Shown piece by piece: positions 5,234-6,382 of a stretch of 6,382 bases of DNA. The notes under the pieces were generated by a model, which saw only the letters and a list, made by a program, of their open reading frames with translations, was not told the origin of the DNA and made no database searches. Source of the stretch: Sulfuricurvum sp. (lineage in GTDB: Bacteria > Campylobacterota > Campylobacteria > Campylobacterales > Sulfurimonadaceae); the NCBI GenBank assembly GCA_024635855.1, contig JAGXHZ010000043.1:1-6382 (forward strand), read 5' to 3'. Made by a program: the position numbers and the translations under genes. Each line of letters starts with the position of its first letter. The stretch's first letter is position 1.

Positions 5234-6382
5234 CCAATAAGCTCTTGTAATTTTTTTATGACCTCATCGGTACTGACGGTAATCATCTCACCCGTTTTTC
5301 GAACCATGATTTGAACGTGATTGTTTTCCATCTCTTTACCGACTATAACCGTAAATGGAAATCCGATTAACTCTGCATCCGACATCTTAAATCCAAAACG
5401 CTCTTTGCGATCGTCTAAAATCGTCTCAATGCCATTTTGTCCCAAACTTACATATAGTGATTCAGCGTAAGCAAGATGTGCCTCTTCTTTGATATTTGAA
5501 ACCATTACATTGACCATATAAGGAGCTGTTGCATGGGTCCAGATACACCCTTTTTCATCATGATGCTGTTCGATAACGGCAGCAACAAGACGGCTGACAC
5601 CCATCCCGTAGGTTCCCATAATAAAGGGTTGTGAACGTCCGTTTTCATCCAAAAACTCCGCTTTTAACGGGGCAGAATAGGTAGTTCCGAGTTTGAAAAT
5701 ATGCCCTACTTCAATCCCTTTGGTATGAAGGAATTTACCGCCGCAATGAGGACATCCATCCCCTTCTTGTACCGCAACGAGATCAGCAAATGCGACCTCA
5801 CCCATCACACTTAGGTCAACTCCGACGAAGTGATAGTCTGCCTCATTGGCACCACATATCATTGCTGCTGCATTACGCGTGTCATTGTCCATCACGAAAC
5901 GGATTTTATCCTGATCAAGCGGTCCCATAAATCCCGGAACCAAACCGATTTCATTAAGCTCTGCTTCACTGATGTCCACTAAATCAATAGCCCCAACACT
6001 GTTACGTGCTTTAACTTCTTGGAGTTCATCGCATCCGCGAATAAAGAAGCATACAGGTTCACTTCCTTCAGTATAGACAGCACGCATTACGACGGCTTTA
6101 AGGGTATAGTATGGATCTACATGAAAAAATGCACTCAAATCATCAATTGATTTCACATTTGGTGTTTTAAATTTCATAAAATCGGCTTTCGGAGCCTGTG
6201 GAATGATTGTACGTGGTGCACGGCGTGCTGCTTCAACATTGGCACCGTATTCACACGTATCACACACAGCTAAAGTATCTTCACCGCTTTGTGCCAATAC
6301 CATCAGCTCTTTTGAACCCGTACCGCCGATTGCTCCGCTGTCTGCTTCAACGATACGAAATGTCAATCCAAGACGTTCTAAA
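5230..6382 (-). CDS. proS: Prolyl-tRNA synthetase, C-terminal two thirds (runs off right edge)
   Basis: This class II aminoacyl-tRNA synthetase charges tRNA-Pro in the cytoplasm. 383 residues plus stop are visible of a usual 570 or so; the N-terminus lies beyond the right edge. Counting from the first whole codon (6379-6381), the parts are: end of motif 2 with ADSGAIGG (13-20); the bacterial INS editing domain (about 70-195) with the conserved Lys of LQEVKA near residue 124, equivalent to E. coli Lys279 that helps clear Ala-tRNA-Pro; motif 3 GTYGMGVSRL (256-265); and the C-terminal anticodon-binding domain, including DDRKERFGFKMSDAELIGFP. Two Cys pairs, CDTC (40-43) and CPHC (210-213), occur in many bacterial ProRS and suggest a metal-binding knuckle that E. 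coli lacks. TTG at 6364-6366 is an internal Leu codon, not a start, as LERLG continues in frame upstream. In related genomes hemA precedes proS. Confidence 0.97.
   Translation of the reverse strand, partial: LERLGLTFRIVEADSGAIGGTGSKELMVLAQSGEDTLAVCDTCEYGANVEAARRAPRTIIPQAPKADFMKFKTPNVKSIDDLSAFFHVDPYYTLKAVVMRAVYTEGSEPVCFFIRGCDELQEVKARNSVGAIDLVDISEAELNEIGLVPGFMGPLDQDKIRFVMDNDTRNAAAMICGANEADYHFVGVDLSVMGEVAFADLVAVQEGDGCPHCGGKFLHTKGIEVGHIFKLGTTYSAPLKAEFLDENGRSQPFIMGTYGMGVSRLVAAVIEQHHDEKGCIWTHATAPYMVNVMVSNIKEEAHLAYAESLYVSLGQNGIETILDDRKERFGFKMSDAELIGFPFTVIVGKEMENNHVQIMVRKTGEMITVSTDEVIKKLQELIG

Noticed and set aside
6364..6366. Possible TTG start for a shorter proS
   Set aside because: The frame continues upstream with LERLG, matching the ProRS motif 2 region; it is an internal Leu codon of a gene cut by the window edge.
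1..6382. Search for CRISPR, insertion sequence, tRNA, phage or defence-system content
   Set aside because: I saw no spaced repeats, transposase motifs, tRNA cloverleaf or nuclease/toxin genes. The FxsA link to phage exclusion in E. coli is an overexpression effect and does not by itself make this a defence locus.

Overview
The window is ordinary chromosomal sequence from a member of the Campylobacterota (formerly Epsilonproteobacteria). Protein style, moderate G+C (roughly 40% by eye) and gene order suggest a Sulfurimonas/Sulfuricurvum-type organism. The genus is an inference. The phylum call rests mainly on the order proS - fxsA-like - hemC - UbiD-type menaquinone decarboxylase, which I recall from Campylobacter jejuni (Cj0543-Cj0546).

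All seven supported genes lie on the minus strand, so transcription runs from high to low coordinates. From right to left: a 5'-truncated proS (prolyl-tRNA synthetase) runs off the right edge; then an FxsA-family membrane protein; a periplasmic DsbA/DsbG-type thiol-disulfide protein with a CPFC active site; hemC (porphobilinogen deaminase); and a UbiD-family decarboxylase of the futalosine menaquinone pathway. These five form one tight operon. proS/fxsA and hemC/decarboxylase overlap by ATGA, fxsA and the thiol-disulfide gene overlap by 47 nt, and hemC starts 3 nt after the thiol-disulfide stop.

After an 85-nt gap comes a small exported monohaem cytochrome c. An 88-nt gap with a perfect 9-bp hairpin and a possible promoter follows. 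The start of argH (argininosuccinate lyase) then runs off the left edge, with about 249 N-terminal residues visible.

Taken together, the region links protein synthesis (proS), haem synthesis (hemC), menaquinone synthesis (UbiD family), periplasmic thiol chemistry and a c-type cytochrome, which fits supply of electron-transport components. I see no mobile element, CRISPR array, tRNA/rRNA gene, phage sequence or defence system. No stretch over 300 bases lacks a gene. I do not think the window holds a new system. The best observations are the 47-nt dual-coding overlap, the insertion of a Dsb gene into a conserved operon, and a cytochrome with no obvious distal Met ligand.
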